A stretch of DNA of 64,000 nt from Celoporthe dispersa (lineage: Eukaryota; Ascomycota; Sordariomycetes; Diaporthales; Cryphonectriaceae), in the NCBI GenBank assembly GCA_016584495.1, contig WAID01000009.1:1736001-1800000 (forward strand), given 5' to 3'. Positions 62,055 through 64,000 of this stretch are shown piece by piece; within the stretch, counting starts at the first letter, position 1; each line of letters opens with the position of its first letter. Below the pieces are notes generated by a model that did not search any database, was not told the origin of the DNA, and saw nothing but the letters and a program-made list of their open reading frames with translations. The translations under genes and the position numbers were made by a program.

Positions 62055-64000
62055 CTGGAATTCTTCCTCCTGGAGGGGAGCGTAGGCGTGTCTGCCCTGG
62101 TGATGCAAGGGATGGCGGCAGGAGTACACAGCAGATGCGATTTTGTGTGCGTAGTAATAGCAGTAGCAGAAGTAGAGAGAGAGAGAGGGAGGGAGAAGAA
62201 AATAAAGAAGAAAAAAACAGAAGGCAAAAAAAAGAAAGAAAGAAAAAAAGAAAAAAGGAAGGGCGGAGGGAGAAAAAGAGCAGAGCAGGTTAGGATGAGT
62301 AGTGACCAAGCACTTGGTAGGCCTTGTAGACACCACCAGGTGGATATCAGATGAGAGCCTAGTGAGGACTTGGATAATGCAAGACTTTCTTTTCTGGGAG
62401 GGTTTTTTTCTCTTGTTTCGTCTGATCCCTTCGCCCTTTCTTGATTTTTTTTTGTTTCCTATTCGTTTCGTTTCTTTTTTCTCCCCAGTTTCAGGAAAAC
62501 GATGCAGCCCAGCTCGGTCTTCTCCAGGCGGAGGAACAGATAGGAAAAGCCTTTGAGAGGGGGGAGGGGGAAAGCAATAGCGGAAACAAGGATAGAAAGT
62601 CAGTAGACAGAGACAGACAGACAGCTTTTTGCCTCTCCCTCTCGGCCATGTCCTCCGGGGACTATGGCACTGATATTGGGAACCTTTCCCCCTTCTCCTT
62701 CACCTGGGTTTTCCTCGGGACTTGACCTCCCCCCTTCTTAACACCGGACCCAGAGACCACCGTTCGGCGACCACTACCAAAAACCCCCAATGACTGACAG
62801 ACAAACAAAAAAAGGTGGCCACATAACTGTATGTACAGATTGTATGTACATACTCAAGCAGGCTGGGTACTACAACAGGGTACGTACTACTCCCCCTCCC
62901 CCCCGGTAAGGATGTTACTGTCTGTAGGTGCTATGGTTTGGGCTCTCGGTACGTACCCGCTTTGTGGCTACCATCGTAGCGGGCTGGTACGAAAAAGGTA
63001 GGCACGACAGGCCAAGACCTGATAAGGAGTGACCAGCCAGGCCCTACGCCGGGCCACTCCTGCGCCTGGTCACTCTTAACCGCAGCCCTCCCTCCTTCCT
63101 CTTCTCGCTCCCTTCCCTGCTAGGACTGCCCCGCCCTCAGGGTAAAATCTGTCTTCTAGGTGGGAAGGGACCCGCCACCTCTAGGCCCTGGGCATGCTTG
63201 GTCCATCCCTCCAAATCCAGCATCCTGCACGGCCTCTACAATATTTTCTTAATTTTTTTTTTTCATGTTTCTGTCTTCTTCTTTATCTTGTTGTTGATCG
63301 TCACACTAGAGTGCGCACTTCTCGGGTCGCTACCCCTTTTGAAGCGGACGCACAGAGTGTTCGCCTAAATGTTTCCACTCCACAGGCAGGCCGCATGAAG
63401 AGAGAGGAGAGAGAGAGAGAGAGAGACAAGAGAGACACACAGCCGCTGGCGACTCATCTGCCTCACCTCGCTCACCCAGCTTACCAGCTGCTCAGCAGCA
63501 CCAAGACACGGTCTCAGTCGGGCTGTGTTACCTATCCTGAAGACCACTGGCCCAGCACATGGTGTCCCGATGAGACATGGAGGGAGAGAGACCTGCTGAA
63601 GTCAAGGGATAGAGGAGCAAACGCATCATCATGCCGTCAGCCGGGAACCCTCGAGACACACACGCACACACACAGACACACACAATACACGCACGCACGC
63701 ACCCGCCTACTAACTCTCGCTCTCATGCTGCTGCTGAAGGCCCTTCCCCCAGGTCTGACGTATCCCCCCCCCTCTGTGGGCTGACGGCTTTAGATACCTC
63801 CAGATGGCTGGTTGATCGGACCGCACAAGGGATCGCAGAGGCGAGTCAGTCGGGTGGTGTCGTCTGAAGCCCTCCCCCAGAGATGCATGCCAGGACCCTG
63901 CGCAGATCCAGACCGGTCCGCCCTCCACGGATGAATTAGCTGAATTAGCTGCGGTCGCCAGCAGCACCTCCCTGCCTCCCTTCCTCCGGAGGGCGAAGGA
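62055..64000. other. Upstream region of the TBC gene, no other gene seen
   Basis: The first 250 bases are purine-rich on the plus strand and likely form the TBC-gene leader. Beyond lie TAC/GTA-rich short palindromes (62825-62995), a structured inverted repeat (63024-63077), a GA run (63409-63425) and CA runs (63656-63690). No conserved protein is recognisable up to the window edge. Confidence 0.55.
63024..63077. other. Two-level inverted repeat
   Basis: GAGTGACCAG (63027-63036) and CTGGTCACTC (63066-63075) are perfect reverse complements, extendable by about four bases with one bulge. Inside them GGCCC (63040-63044) and GGGCC (63051-63055) pair around a six-base loop. Confidence 0.65.

Noticed and set aside
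62055..62336. Upstream extension of the TBC protein
   Set aside because: It encodes a run of Phe, Leu and Tyr from a poly-pyrimidine leader, unlike a signal peptide and without conservation. The ATG at 62054 is preferred.

Overview
This is nuclear DNA of a filamentous ascomycete (Pezizomycotina, most likely Sordariomycetes). Coding exons are GC-rich and split by short GT-AG introns with CTRAC-type branch sites. The CCT-gamma, allantoicase and histidine-kinase proteins read like those of Neurospora and its relatives. No prokaryotic, viral or organellar gene was recognised.

Ten protein genes are supported. From left to right they are: an Ecl1-type zinc-binding protein (5.2 kb, +); a class II aldolase/adducin-fold protein (16.2-17.3 kb, -); the CCT/TRiC gamma subunit (19.0-21.1 kb, +), convergent with a PRKRIP1-like splicing factor (21.3-22.0 kb, -); a phosphoglycerate-mutase-superfamily phosphatase (23.7-25.6 kb, +); a very large GAF/PAS/PAS hybrid histidine kinase (30.5-36.8 kb, +); a cytochrome b561-type membrane protein (38.4-39.4 kb, -), divergent from allantoicase (41.2-42.5 kb, +); a Q/P-rich protein of unknown function (52.8-54.5 kb, +); and a TBC-domain Rab GAP (58.4-62.1 kb, -). 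These are unrelated housekeeping, signalling and nitrogen-catabolism genes. They do not form a biosynthetic cluster or an operon-like system.

The spaces between genes are unusually long. Two blocks of about 10.5 and 10.3 kb hold no recognisable gene. They are full of CA/TG dinucleotide runs, CTG and CAA triplets, C/G homopolymers and purine/pyrimidine tracts, with a few hairpins. I found no intact transposon, rRNA gene, convincing tRNA gene or CRISPR array.

The most important technical observation is that five of the ten genes are broken by nine single-base frameshifts, mostly in or beside short homopolymers, while the encoded proteins stay well conserved on both sides. This looks like base-calling or assembly error rather than gene death, so automated models of these genes will be wrong. 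I did not find a convincing undescribed system. The best biological leads are the kinase architecture (split GAF-like region, degenerate receiver-like segment before a true receiver), the GATA-factor-type sites upstream of allantoicase, a changed catalytic position in the aldolase-fold protein, and several hairpins in gene-free DNA.
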